From: Lunularia cruciata
Taxonomy: Eukaryota > Streptophyta > Marchantiopsida > Lunulariales > Lunulariaceae
Reading direction: 5' to 3'
NCBI GenBank assembly: GCA_948567375.1
Contig: OX419757.1
Coordinates: 10,244,974-10,308,973, forward strand
DNA length: 64,000 bases
The notes beneath the pieces are model-generated. The model was not told the DNA's origin and ran no database searches. It saw only the letters and a program-made list of their open reading frames with translations. Below, piece by piece: positions 35,940 through 48,256 of this stretch. Made by a program: the position numbers and the translations under genes. Each line of letters opens with the position of its first letter. Position 1 is the first letter of the stretch.

Positions 35940-36735
35940 GTCTATCCGTACTTCAAAGCGAATGCATCTGTCCAACTGCGTTGACAAAGTACAGGGTGTA
36001 TCCAGTCCTGTAGTACCGTAAACTTATCTGTGAAGGAGAAAGGATGTAGAGGTCTTACAGGATGAGAATGAACATAAACTAGATCCCATGACTCTTTCCA
36101 CCCTCGTGTAATTATGGCTTGCGTATACTTACCATTCTGATTGTATACTTTTGAAACCAGCGAGATATCTCTTGCTTGAAGCTCGATTCCTATCATGGAC
36201 ATCTTTTGTTTCTCGGCATCATCGCGCATGTGTTTCTCCTCTTGTCTCCTTTAGTAAAATTCGTTCTCAGCAGACGAAAATGCCGAAGTAAAACCTTAAG
36301 GGATATGAGAAACTAATCGGTGATCATCAAGTTTTTTCTTTTTTTCAGAGTTAGGAGTTAGAACAGCTCAAAGGTTACAGTCGTCTACGTATGGCATGAC
36401 CTCAGCGTTCTTGTTTGCCGAGTATGAATTTCACCAACGCAGACAAACGGAGAAATGCGGCGAAATATATGTGCGATGCCGAGAAACAAAAAGTTCCCAT
36501 GATGGGAATCGAGCTTCAAGCACAAGATATCTTGCTGCTGTCAAAACTATACAATGAGAATGGTAAGGCATACGCAAGCCATAATTATACCATGGTGGAA
36601 AGCGTTACGGAATCTAGTTTTATGTTCTAGTAATATCTGTACATCCTTTCTCCTTTCACTGATAAGACTATAACACTACAGTACAAGACACAACTTGTAT
36701 CTGTCAACGCAGAGGGACAGATACATTGATGTAAC
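35940..36735. repeat. Inverted pair of gene fragments (~270-bp arms)
   Basis: The left arm, about 35940-36240 read on the minus strand, and the right arm, about 36460-36735 read on the plus strand, are diverged copies of one sequence facing away from each other. Both encode DAEKQK followed by GIELQA and SK(V/L)YN(Q/E)NG, then a GTAAG that could be a splice donor, and share non-coding sequence afterwards (ACGCAAGCCATAATTA, CATCCTTTCTCCTT, CTGTCAACGCAG-like). The peptide is charged and helical and belongs to no family I recognise. The arms look about 75-80% identical by eye, with a ~220-bp spacer. Confidence 0.8.
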
Positions 36736-38209
36736 CTGCTTGAACATTTTTTATGACGCACAGCCTCCAACTGTGTGTATGAGAAAACTTACACCACTAT
36801 CTATTGTCTCTTGAATCGTTGTTGAAGAGCATGGGACGAAATTGGAAAGGTTAAAGAGATCTTCTTACAGGTTAAACTTGATGCAAAGTTTCAAACACTT
36901 TACCCTGTACTCCTTGCTGCATCAGGTTTCCTTGTCAATATGTGATCCATTGTATCTATTGTGATCTATTGTATCTATATCGGTTTTTCTTTTTCCCGCC
37001 TCTCTCTTTTTTTTATAGTACATTTATCTGATATGTTGCCCTGTATCGTTTGTGAAACAAATCTACCTTCTGACATTGTGACATTGTTTGTCATTTGATC
37101 ACTTGACAGTGGAAACAGGAGAAATTGAATCATTTATAACTGAATATGAATCCTTTGGATTATTTTCAATGTTAGCTTATGAAATATATATCCTAAATAC
37201 TTCTATGTTCTCATGCGAACAATAAACTAGGCCAAAGCAGCGAAGAGAAGTTGAGAATGAATTAATAAAAAAATAGATTAGAAAAATGAGCCAAGAGATG
37301 AGACGATAAACCCTCTAATAGGGCAAAAGATGACTTGAGATAACTTGCTGGACCGGTTCAGTAAAGTTTAATATAGTTTCCAGTTTTGTTTGAGATAGCT
37401 TGCAGTATTTTATAAAATCGGGTAGTCGTCCTTGTTGTCCACTATCAGGATTACACAAATTTTGAAATTTTATTTTTCTCGTTTCTGATCACTTCCCCAA
37501 TTTGAGCAAGTTATTTAGAGACGCGGTACCCTTTTTTGGATGGATGTGGCTGCAGTAAATAGAAAAACCTATCTCCAAAGTCAGAATTTACTTCTATATG
37601 CAACAAGTAACAAAATGTCATCCTGATCGCGGGAATGCAAAGGTGAGGGCTAGTCGCTTGTCACATACTAGTATACGTGCTCATGAGTGGCTCTCACTAA
37701 GTCATGTATCCTTCACTTTGTAATTCCATCACATTCCCCTTCTTCTCGTTTTTTCTGTGTTCATTAATTCGTGTTGTTACTTTTTATGTCGTCCATTTTT
37801 CATAGACAGGCGGTGAAAAAGATGGCACCCAAAATGTCCAAGAATAAAGTTCTAATACATTGATTTTTTTATGTTAATTTTTAGAAGCATATGGGAAATT
37901 TGTTTTTCAATTTTAATTTTAGAAGTTAAAAAGGCCATATTTTCATAATTTAATATGTCTATTCAATATTATATTAGCGTTAACCATACTAAATGATATA
38001 AAAAATCACCATTACTTTTACATTCTGTAACTTACTTCAAATAATGAACGTCTGAAAATTTATAAATTTGGTTTGAACATTCCATTAAATACTTATCTTA
38101 ATAAAAAGTGTATTTTAAATTTTTCAATAATACAAAAATCATAACTCAAAAATCACATATGCTAAATATACTGCTAGTTTTAACCCCTTTCTACCCTTGG
38201 ACACTCCTT
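36736..38209. other. AT-rich intergenic DNA, nothing recognised
   Basis: No coding or repeat signature beyond T-rich runs. Open frames are short. Confidence 0.5.
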
Positions 38210-38600
38210 AATGTATTGACACCTTACAGTTTCGAAGATATCCGTTTAGTGTTTGACCCACCTTTGACATTCCCCACATGGTTTAGTGGGTTATCCCGTC
38301 CTCCAATTTATTTGCTTTATTGAAGCAAAGCAATAAGAATCCGTCTTTCAAGTTGCTTCGCATGCACTACAATAATGTATTGACACCTTGCAGTTTTGAA
38401 GATATCCGTTTAGTGTTTGACCTACCTTTGACATTCCCCACATGGTTTAGTGGGTTTTCCCATCCCGCAATTTATTTTCTTTATATAAGCCAATCAATTA
38501 GAATCCGTCTTCCAAGTTGCTTCGTATCCACTACATGGACACCTTACTACAGAGTAAGAAAATAATTCAGAATAGGTCTTCCAAGTTGCGCTCACGCTTC
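38210..38600. repeat. Tandem duplication, 164-bp period, plus a partial third unit
   Basis: Units at 38210-38373 and 38374-38534 share AATGTATTGACACCTT, GATATCCGTTTAGTGTTTGA and CCCCACATGGTTTAGTGGGT. A third partial unit (about 38535-38600) keeps GGACACCTTAC and TCTTCCAAGTTGC. Confidence 0.9.
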
Positions 38601-38729
38601 CGAATGACATATTGAAACCTTGCACCCTAAACTTTTCTCCAGGCTTTAGTAATAGTATATCATGACTTGAAGAAATATGTAACAGTTGAAATATTATATT
38701 GAAAACCTTCGTTGGATTTCCTCCCAAAA

Positions 38730-38806
38730 ATTTTGTCTCTCCCTTGTACGGCTTGATGGGGTCTTCCCATCCCTCGTGTTCTCTACGCGGTCGCCTTTTT
38801 CTTTCC
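38730..38806 (+). repeat. Dispersed tail motif, copy 5 (best preserved)
   Basis: Carries the whole motif in order: TTTTGTCTCTCCCTTGTACG, GGCTTGATGGGGTCTTCCC, ATCCCTCGTGTTCTC and ACGCGGTCGCC followed by a T-rich end. The hairpin GATGGG-GTCTT-CCCATC is perfect. Confidence 0.95.
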
Positions 38807-39987
38807 TAAAATTTAGTTTTCAGTTTTTTAAGTCATAACCGAAGAATGCTGGAAAGGCGCGAGTAATCAGACCGGGTCAGGGCCATAATATGTAGTTTTA
38901 CAGTGTAGCTTTCAATTTGGCTGTAGACAATCAAAAGCCAGAAATATTTCCTGAATAAAATAGATGATGTACCACTTTCTACTTTTATTGCCCTTAGTCC
39001 GCAGCTAGTGACTAAAGAACACAATATCAAGGATTAAACCGAAGAGCTTATCATATACAGTGCATACATAGATACTTCACATGAATACTTTTTGGAGCTC
39101 TATTACCTCGTACAATCAAGCTTTGATTCTCCTATTGTTTTAAACTTGAATTTGGTGATAAACGGTGATTAATTTTTGATAACGAGTCATGATGTTGTGG
39201 TTAGTTCGGGATGATATCAAACATGTAGCCAAGATAATATTTTAAAATGTCATTGAATTTTAAAGACTGCCACTTGCGCAATATTCACCGAACTTCACGA
39301 CTGCGGAGTAATATGCAATGTCATGTGATAAGGGAGATACATTAAGATATATGCAACAGTAGACTAGGTCTAAATCTTCTCTCCAGGTACGAATGGGATA
39401 ACATTGTTACCGGGGATTTCAGTGGCAGATACTCAAATTCAACGCATGACCTCAAATTCTCATTAACGAGGTAGATCATCTTCTGCTTTAGCTTGAAAGA
39501 GTAAACGTTAGGTAGAATGATTTGAGGCCGAGATTCAGAGGAGTTTTAATCTTTATTGGGTGACCAGCCAGTGCATGTTTGACGCCTATTCGAAGGCTGT
39601 GAAAGCTGCTTCCTTGGACTGTTTCTTCATGTAGAGAAATAGGAAAGCTACCAACTGTACGCCTGGATTAGTCGCAATTGACGAGTTCTCACACTGATGC
39701 TCAATAGCCATCTGCGCTATAAGACCAGACGTGGGGTAGAGACATCCATCATCATCGACATCGACAACTGGCGCGCGTTTGTCGTTTCTCTTCCTGTTTA
39801 TCTGATTCTGGTTCGTAGTGAGAATGCGAGAAGTACCGTACCGGACTCAGCGGAAGTCTTTGGGTGTGGACTCCCATGCTGCAAAATCTTTCCATAGCAG
39901 GTACCAGGACGGTTTAGGTCTCACAATGAATAATCTACTGTATAGCGAAGGCACCGTTGAGGTCTGTTCCAATGTAGACATTGCCTT
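38807..39987. other. Intergenic DNA, no gene recognised
   Basis: An open frame at 39697-39897 (+) has balanced composition but no motif. Confidence 0.4.
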
Positions 39988-40213
39988 CTTTAACCCCATT
40001 TTACCGATTTTGTCTCTCGCTTGTACGCTTGGCTTGATGGGTTCACGTGTTCTACGTGGTCGCTATTTTTTATGATATTGACTTCGAAAACTATGATGTG
40101 GAATGAAAGGCGACCGCGTTGGGAAAACGAAAGATGGGAAGACCCGATCAAGCCGTACAAGGGAGAGAGAAAAGTAACATGGGCTAAGCCCAATAATTCT
40201 ATTGGGGTTTAGC
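39988..40213. repeat. Two dispersed tail motifs facing each other (copies 6 and 7)
   Basis: A plus-strand copy at about 39988-40071 (AACCCCATTTTACCG, CGCTTGTACGC, GGCTTGATGGG, truncated middle) meets a minus-strand copy at about 40106-40213. The latter reads GGCGACCGCGTTGGG, GATGGGAAGACCCGATC, AAGCCGTACAAGGG and ATTGGGGTTTAGCCC. Only about 35 bp separates their CGCGGTCGCC ends. Confidence 0.9.
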
Positions 40214-42213
40214 CCAAAAGAATCTATATGGGAAATCTACCCTACGGCATCTAAAATATCCGAGATATGATATCCTAAAATATGATATGGCAAAAGGAAT
40301 TTGGAGGGAATGGACTGAAGTGATCAGATCAATACTACATATAGCCTTCTCTCATTTCTGTCCTATGGGTGTCGCGGTTCTATTTTCGTTGTATCATCAA
40401 ATTTCTTTGCAAGGTTGTGTCATCGTGAAATGACAAAATCGAGCCGAAAGATATTTACATGGTTCGCCGACACCAGCCATGTGAACACCAAAGATTCATG
40501 CTTGAATGCCTCTTCTAGATCTAGCGCATCCAAGTGTTCTGCTCCCCTGCAATTAAGTCAGTAATTATTCAACTGCACCAACCCCAATTGTTCCTTCCTC
40601 TCTCTTGGACATCTACTAGGCATGTCAAATGTAATATGTGGACGAGCCTGCTAAAATTATGCCATATTATAGTCCGGGCTGGTGAATGATTCTTTGGAGA
40701 ACTGCGATGTGGAATAAATTATGTTCAGGTAAGAAACTGTGTTTTTCAAGCGCTCAATGATCCCATAAAAGTTAAAGCTCGCAATGCATTAACATCCTAT
40801 TTCTCACGATGAGTATATGCTATTCCTAGGATATGTTCTAAAACTGTGAACTGTTAGGCTTTATCGTATTGTACTAAAAAGTTCTGGAACAAGTATTGTA
40901 CTTAGTCAATTACGTATTCAAGAGCACCTGTCACTGGGTTGGAGATTCTGCAATAGGTGCTATAGCGAAACCACATGTGAGAAAAATCATGTGAGACAGA
41001 ATAGTAGAATGGAGCATGATAATTTATTAGCTATTGTAAAGAATTTGGAAATAAATATACATTAAATAAACTAAAGATATCAATTACCTTACTAGATTTA
41101 GTGAATTCATATTTTCACATTCAGTTTTTCATATCTACACGTCTTCTACAAAGTTGAAGAGGTTAAGATTGACATGGTTCAATTCTGATTTTTGATATTT
41201 CTACATCTCCTTCATGTTGCTACAGCTGATACTCTGGTTTTCACTTTATGTATATGGCATGACCAGATATAGCAAAGGTGCAGCTGCGTCTACGTTGTAT
41301 CTGCAGCACTCGAAGGTATATGGTGGTTGTACACCCAGCTCCCGCAGCAATAGACATCTTAGCTTTATTGCGGAAATATCAAAAAGAGAAAGTGAAAATA
41401 TCAATTTTTGAGTAGTTTAAAAAACTCGACTGCTTATAGTGAATAAATTAAATTAGCGTTAATCAACTGTAATTATCCGCTGTTGGTAAACTAATCAAAC
41501 CCAAAATGCACGATGGACGAAAAGTCCTCTAACTTCTAAAGGAACTCTCTTCGGAGGCAATATTGGCGATTTCAGATTTAGTTTTGCTAGCCCCGCAGAA
41601 AGCAGTATAAAAATTTTACGGATTCTTACAGGTGACATGCTGGAATCCGTTAATATTTTATGGGTATTTAAAATCGTGACTCATAGGAAATTATGAATAG
41701 ATCTATTCTTATTAACTTTTAAACTGCATATTTGATCTTAAGATCAATTGAATGAATTGAGAATTCAGTATTATATTTAAATTTGATACAATTTGCGATT
41801 TGTAAGAGGTAGATCTACCCCTAAGTATTCATTGCAAGAAATGCTATATCCGGCGAAGGAGCATTGGGCGATAGTTAGTTAGCCTTAACTTTGAACCAAT
41901 GCTTGTGTTTCACCTCTCCAATGCACTAAGGGAGACAAAATGGATCCCCTGGCTCACCTCGTCTCCTTTGAATTTATATTTAGTTTCATGGTTTACTTCT
42001 TATTAACATTTAAGTATATGCACTTTTAATATACACAGCACTGGTCCATTCACGCGGCTTTTGGTTTTCACCCACTGATATCTACTAGCGACTGCTCTAA
42101 TGCACACCCAGCATGGCTAGCATACTCTTTCTTCATTTACCAAACATATAATTGGAGAACCACACAATTAAGGAATAGGCTATCCTCTGTTTAGTTTAAT
42201 CGGTGCTTTTTGC
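40214..42213. other. Intergenic DNA, no gene recognised
   Basis: The segment near 41615-41650 (TTTTACGGATTCTTACAG and GACATGCT) resembles the right end of the candidate MITE at 44019-45067 and may be a fragment of that family. Confidence 0.4.
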
Positions 42214-42340
42214 ACTTTTCCCTTGTTGTATCGTTGGGTTATAATTTTCGTATTTATCTGGGTCGCTTGGGACTTTTGGGTCTTCTACTCTTTTTTTTTC
42301 TTTCTGCATTCTTTTGTGCCTTGTACTCATATCCTTTAGG

Positions 42341-42394
<54 letters not shown>
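42214..42394 (+). repeat. Second tail-like repeat family, copy B, with (TA)n
   Basis: 42214-42343 shares ordered blocks with 16168-16280 (CCTTGTT, TCGTTGGG, GGGACTTTTGGG, CCTTGTACTC, GGGTACA). It runs directly into a TA microsatellite at 42344-42394. Confidence 0.5.
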
Positions 42395-42397
<3 letters not shown>

Positions 42398-43098
42398 GTG
42401 ACTTTTACAATAGTTGAATTTTGGATTTTTTTTAATAAACCCTTCCTTTCCACCCTCATGTCATGCATAAATTATTACACAAATATATATCCCAAAGTAA
42501 AGCAAACAAGGAGTACAAAGCATTTAGGACTGTAAGAGAGGATAAAGAGGATAACCCAATGAAACAAAAGGGCTAAAAACCATATCAAAACTATGGTGCC
42601 AAGTCAAGCCAAAAGAGAGATTATATAAAAAATTACAATAAAATAATAATATAATCTACTATTGAATTATATGATAAAACTCATCCAATGATGTATATGG
42701 CAAATGGGCCTAGGCATGATGGGCACGACATGCCCACGGCTCCTACTAATCCTCATACCATGCTCGCCATACCACTGTTCCTTTCGGTTTTAGTCGGCAA
42801 AGAGTGAGAGGTAACTTTCAATCTCCATGGAAACCCAGCTTAGCTGGGCGACGCACTAAAATGAAACACAACGCTATTAGAATTAACCAATCTCATAGTC
42901 CGCGAAGTGTACACACTCTATAATTTCCTTGTTTCTTGTTAGCTGGTTGCTTTATAGTCTCTCCTTCAGGGTTGGCTTGGGTTGTGGTTTTGCTTTGGTT
43001 TGTGACCCTTGGGTTTCGGAGGGTCTACCCTACTCGATTTTCGTAATATATTCCTTGATGCATTGTATTACTTTTCTCTTTTTGTCGCATGTGGTAAC
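42395..43098. other. Intergenic DNA, no gene recognised
   Basis: Nothing identified. The G/T-rich stretch at 42930-43090 (GGTTGGCTTGGGTTGTGG, then TCGATTTTCGTAATATATTC) could be another retroelement 3' end, but this is not secure. Confidence 0.4.
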
Positions 43099-43190
43099 AA
43101 GAAGGATAGGAAGACTTGTACGGATTGAATCCCCTTCAAGCCGTACAAGTAGAGGACATAGAGGATAAAGCGGGGCTCAACTCCAATAAT
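43099..43190 (-). repeat. Dispersed tail motif, copy 8 (minus strand)
   Basis: Reverse complement contains GAGTTGAGCCCCGCTTTATC, CTTGTACGGCTTGAAGGGG and a TCCTATCCTTC end. It also forms a hairpin: ACTTGTACGG and CCGTACAAGT are exact inverted repeats flanking a 17-bp loop (about 43113-43149). Confidence 0.8.
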
Positions 43191-43451
43191 ACCAGGAAAA
43201 GGAATATATTTGCTGAGTGTTCAGAGAAGTGCACACATGTAGCAAATTGTTATTTGTCGTACTAAAGTACAGTACTCTTAAAACCACTACTGTACAAATT
43301 TCAAGGAGGAAAGACTCCACACAAGAAGCGAGGCCATGTCAAAGATTACTCATATTACTCCTCGTGCATATACAAGCCCGTCAAAGTGCCAAGCGAATCC
43401 TTGGTCATTTGGGTCATGTGTCCACGTACACTGGGACCTCGAGGCTAAAGA

Positions 43452-43733
43452 CGGTTGAATAGAAAGAGACTTCATAATTTACTCCGGTGAATAGACAGGA
43501 AATGGAGAAAGGAGGGTGGATCTATATGGAAAACCTGGCCTCGAATTCTATTACTTCTGTCAAATATGTGACGCTACAGACGGTTGCATAGAAGGAGACT
43601 TCCGCTCTTTAGGGTAAATAGCAAAGACTTTGTAATTTACCTCGGTGAATAAACAGGAGATGCAGAAAGTTTGGTGGATTTATATGCAAAACGTGGCCTC
43701 TAATACTCCTGTCAAATACCTGAAGCTTACGTG
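43452..43733. repeat. Tandem duplication of ~130-155 bp
   Basis: Units at 43452-43576 and 43577-43733 share CGGTTG(A/C)ATAGAA, GAGACTTC, TTAC(C)TCGGTGAATA, ACAGGA, and TGGCCTC with CTGTCAAATA. The second has an insertion of about 25 bp. A related open frame ends before it. Confidence 0.75.
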
Positions 43734-44018
43734 ATTAAAAAGTCCAAACGATGCAAAGGAGCAATGTGACGGGAGGGTGATGCACAAAGTGTGCACTACG
43801 CTACAGACATGGATTTGAAATCTGTACGGCAAGGTTCAAAGTTGAAATCATTCTCAATGCATACAGAAAGTTGTAAGGTTGAAAGCTTAATTATCACATA
43901 CGATAGGCGGCTGTGGACTATTTCAGAAAGAGAATTTCGCTTATACAAGAAACAAAGGCTTCAAGTTTATATTATTATTCAAATAGCTTTGGTTTAAAGT
44001 TAAATAGCAATACACAAT

Positions 44019-45067
44019 AGGGCTTTTCAAATAGAGGTTTACGGGTACCCATAAGGTTCCCATAAATTCTTTTATGGAACTCTGGAAATTATGTGAAGAC
44101 GCGCGGAGGATGTGAAAAGATTTTATGGATAATTTAGTAGGCCCATAAAATTTACAGGCCACGGGAAAGAATTTACAGTCGGCGTGAGAGGGTACATAGG
44201 AAAATTTATGCACATGGACCATGTCCCGTAATAAGTCCTGCGGGTCAAGAATAAAATGACAAATGGGCACACGCGGTTCACAAAATAGCTTTTAAACCAC
44301 GCCCAATGTTACGGGGTGTGGGAGAAAAATCCATCAGTAATAATAATAATCCAGCAAAAACTCCCTTAGTCTTTTGAAATGTTACAGTCATCGTGACTTG
44401 TAAACTTTTACAGGCTCCGGGGATGGTCCATAACAATTAACTTCAAAAAAATAGCTTGAAAATGTGACCCGAATTCATACCACTCAAACCTCAAATTGAT
44501 ACTATCGCAAAAATTAGCCTGAAAATGTGAACCGAATACATACCAACTCAAACCCTAAATCCATACTGGATGTATCTATTTTGGTTGATGGGACCCATAT
44601 ATAAATCTTGAGATCTTTACGGGAATGTTCAATTCACGTCAAATTCAGTTTTGAAACGGCCTGCTCTATTCTATTATAAGGGACAGTGAGGTTTACAGAC
44701 AAGTCTGTAAAATTTAATCAGAGGTGAAAAAGAAGGTGTGGCAGGATGTCACTATTCTATGCATCATATGAGTCATTATATTTCTACGAATCTAACTCGT
44801 ATATTTTTGTTACATCAACTTGATATTGAAATTAAAATTCCCTCCAAAAACTGCAGCTTGGACTTTAAAACTGTGAATTTTTGTCCTGTATTATTTATTT
44901 TTGTAAGTTTCTTTTAACCGTACATCAACAACAATTTTACGAGGTTCCATAAGAAATACATAAACTTCTCATTTGAAATGCCCCACCTTTACGGGTACCC
45001 ATAGTAATATTTATGGACTTTACAGATTTCAGTAAAGAATCCGTAAATTCTTCAATTGACATGCTCT
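44019..45067. mobile_element. Candidate MITE-like element with imperfect terminal inverted repeats
   Basis: The left end AGGGCTTTTCAAATAGAGG, then TTTACGG, is mirrored by the reverse complement of the right end, AGAGCATGTCAATTGAAG, then AATTTACGG. A second inner right copy (about 44965-44984) reads GGGGCATTTCAAATGAGAAG in reverse complement. Flanking bases AAT (44016-44018 and 45068-45070) could be a 3-bp target duplication, which would suit PIF/Harbinger. The 1.05-kb interior has no coding capacity. Inside, a ~76-bp segment is tandemly duplicated (44444-44575), and ACGGGTACCCATA recurs near both ends. Confidence 0.5.
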
Positions 45068-45599
45068 AATAGATTCCTTAGGAAGACGAACTATAATAAT
45101 TGCATCGTTAATGACGTACCCAACCAAAATTTCTGCATATAAAAATAGTTGTTGAGTTGACTCTTTCTCAAAGTTAATTCTATACTCACTATTGTTGTGG
45201 ACTCTCTAAAAGTTGTGGATTTCAGTACTCATGTGTTGGGGACCAAAAAGAAGGTCGCTACAAGATTATAGGATTTAGCAAATTTTCAACCTCGATTACC
45301 AACTCTCCCATGAAGGTTACATGAGAATTTTTTTGAAACAAAATCTTGGCAAGTAACCTTTTCCAAGCTTTGGAGTTCTTTCTTGATAATTTGGTGCAAT
45401 ACTTTTTCTTACTAGAGTTGTCTTTTTCTTTCATTGAACAATGGTTTGTAATCCATAGAAATGTACATGTATAACATCAAAAACATGCTGAATGTTTTAT
45501 ATGGTAGTTAAAGTAGCACCCAACAGTAAGAATGCAGTTTCTCCCCGATCTAGTTGACCATAGTTTATACATGAACATCTATTATCAGCTATCGACTAA
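45068..45599. other. Intergenic DNA, nothing recognised
   Basis: AT-rich with no coding signature. Confidence 0.5.
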
Positions 45600-45960
45600 G
45601 GAAAATATAAAGTGAACTATCCAAATAACAAGTTTTACTAAGTGAGTTATGCAAAGTTACATAACCATGATTTAACGGGTATCTACAAGTGGAGATGTTG
45701 AGAAGATAAAAAGTTGCTCTACTTATTTCTGAGTTGAGTGAAGTGTTTTAATCACGAACTTAATAATATGATTATTCAATGGAGATGATGTTGTGAAGGT
45801 TTGAGAAAGTAATTATAATGGCCTACAAACCATATACACTCTTCAAGAATTAGCTTGAAGAGACGTAAAGGAGAAAGTTAGCTATTACAATAGTGTAATA
45901 TAAGTACCTTGAGTATGAAGTGATAAAATTCAACAGATACAATGAAGTGATTAGAAATAA
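45600..45960. repeat. Degenerate ~100-bp repeat array, locus 2
   Basis: Diverged relatives of the array at 34740-35330: GTGAGTTA, AGTTACATAACCATGATTT, GGAGATGTTGAGAAG, ATATGATTATTCAATGGAGA, GAAGGTTTGAGAAAGTAA and TAGTGTAATATAAGTACCTT. Confidence 0.55.
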
Positions 45961-46379
45961 ACTACATATAAAGATGAAAAATAATTCCACTTTCTCAATT
46001 TGAATCATACCAAACATTAACAATTAGAAAGAGTAGACTAATGGGTTTTAGAAAAAAAATTACAAAGCCCTGTATATTTTCTTAAACGTATTTACAAAAT
46101 CTACCAAAACTTAGTATGGGGTTTGTGTGAGAGGAAGAAATAGACCCACTATGAACTTCCATCCAAGTTCCTTATTATTATTAGTAAACTCCATAATGTT
46201 TTGTTTGTAGTATATAAGGGATATGAAGTTTTCCGTTGGCATACTATGAAGCATTAATTACAATTGAGGGGTAATGAAGTGCCTTATTTAATTTGAATCT
46301 AGGTGCTAGATGACAAACCAGGAGATGGTTCTTCTTTAAATAGTTTTGGAGGAATTGACCATAGGTGAGAAGGATTGGG

Positions 46380-46600
46380 AGGGAATTCATTGTAGAGCTA
46401 TCCAATTTCCTTGATTTCCTTGCTTGAAAGTGTCTCTACCCAGAGTGTGAATTCATAGCAATCCATTTTCCACATTTTCTTGGCTTGATTTACTCTCTAC
46501 ATTTCAGAGAGTGTGAATTCATAGTGATCCATTTTTCTCAAAGAATTTCCTGGAGTGGTTTCTCTACAAAGAGTGTGAATTCATAGTGGATTCATAATGT
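46380..46600. repeat. Tandem ~65-bp repeat, three to four units
   Basis: Units beginning GTGTGAATTCATAG at 46445, 46511 and 46573, with a diverged first unit from 46380 (GGGAATTCATTGTAG). Each contains (C/T)CCATTTT or CCAATTT and a TCTCTAC block. It lies just upstream of the PIF/Harbinger transposase remnant and could be a subterminal repeat of that element. Confidence 0.75.
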
Positions 46601-46927
46601 TTTGTTGTGGGTGGGATTCCAATATGTTTGATCCCATCTTGATTTCTTAGCTTGGATTCTTCATTTCCTTCTTTTCTTTACAAGAGTGCTAGCTTTTCTT
46701 GGATGTTTAATTTTTTGCTTGGATCCAAGGTTGACAAGAGTTCAGAACAACAAGAAGAGGGAATTGAATATTTCTAAGTTATACTAGATAATAAAGAGTA
46801 TAGCATGCCCAAGAGTTTGCAAATTTGCATAAATACTTAGAACCTAAAGTTACATACCCTTGTAGTGGGGAATTTGTGATTGAATATTTTAGGCCTAGAT
46901 GTGAAGGCATCCCACTAGCTGATTAGA

Positions 46928-48051
46928 ATGGATGTTGGTTCTTTCTCAACATTAGTAGATTTGATCAAGTATCAAAGGGTATTTCAGAAGAACTACCGGT
47001 GGGAGAAACCATTGGTGTGGATCCAAGTAGCTCTTGTTCTTGATAGATTTGGGCATTACGGTAATGGAGCTTGTGTTGCAAGAGAGTTAAACATTTGGGG
47101 TGTTAGTGTGGGTTCAACAATTGCCTTTATAGATCGAGTTATGACAACTAGATTAAATTTTATGAGGAGTCAAGTGGCATGGGGTAAGCATGAGGAGAGA
47201 AGGAGAATATCAGCAGTTTTTGCACACAAAGATTTCCTTGGTTGTGTAGGTTTGGTAGATGGAACACAATTTCCTCTCATAGCTTGACCTATAGTAGATG
47301 GAGAAGTATATTTCAGTAGGAAGTGCTCTTATTCCATAAATGACCAAGTGATTTGTGATGATAAAAGACAAATTATACATTTTATAGGAGGTAAGTGTTT
47401 AGATTGTTCAATATGTATTTCTTCCTTTTTCTAATCATAGTATTTTCAATTGATTAGATTTTGTGTCAATTCAAGTTTAGATATTTTTTATTTGCAACAC
47501 TTGCTTCAACACTTCAAGTTTTGATTTTTTTATTGAATATAGGGGTCATATCATGACATGATGTGTTTCATAAAATCATCACTATAGGTGATTTGAAACA
47601 AAGAGTGAGATGTCATAGTTTTGAGGCCAAAGAGTATCCTTTAGGTGATTCTGGTTATATACCCATGCATAACCTAGTCACCACCTTCAAGTAGGCCCAA
47701 ATAGAGGACACAAGAGTTCAAGAAATATTTGGCAAAAGGCAAGGGTGATACATGAATATTGTATAGGAGTATTGAAGCTAGATGACATTCTCTTTGGGAG
47801 TTGAGAGTGCAACTTAAAGACAATAGTAGAAAATAAAATTTGTTATAATGGGTTTCAGTTTGTATTATTTTATATAAATTTTGCATCAATAGGTTGGATG
47901 TTTGTTTAGAAGATGATGGCAGATTTAAAGAGAAAACTCAAGTAGATGCAACAAAATTTCTCTATGTAATGGACCTTGATAGAGAGGAAAGTAGGTCAAG
48001 GGTGATGTAACAATGCCTTGCTCATCATCTCAAGGAAATTGAAGAGTAACA
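46928..48051 (+). mobile_element. PIF/Harbinger-type transposase remnant (DNA transposon)
   Basis: The first 119 codons (46928-47287) match the DDE_Tnp_4/HARBI1 family: LDRFGHYGNGACVARELNIW, then EERRRISAVFAHKDFLGCVG and LVDGTQFPL, where the Asp of VDGT is the first catalytic residue. A TGA at 47285 follows. The same frame then continues GEVYFSRKCSYSINDQVICD and DKRQIIHFIGG (family YFNRKGxYSINxQxxCD), where Cys replaces the usual Gly. A likely intron runs from GTAAGTG at 47392 to an AG at about 47542, followed by GSYHDMMCF, the family's GSxHDS. Later frames give EYPLGDSGYIPMHNLVTTFK, a fragment like IEHAFGRLK..RWR, and a last piece MDLDREESRSRVM. Several stops and frame changes make it inactive. 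Confidence 0.8.
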
Positions 48052-48256
48052 TGTTCCTTTGTAATACAAATATCCTTTGGTATATGATAAGCACCAAGTC
48101 CTTCTCTTATGCCTTTTCATGATGTAATATCCTTTGGATAATTTTAAGCACTAGTCCTTTTCTTTTGCATGAACCTATTTTTGTAAACCCTCTCTCTCCA
48201 ACTTTGGCACTGTTGGTGCCAATTGGAGCCCATTCCATTGTGGTTGTAGAAAAGTC

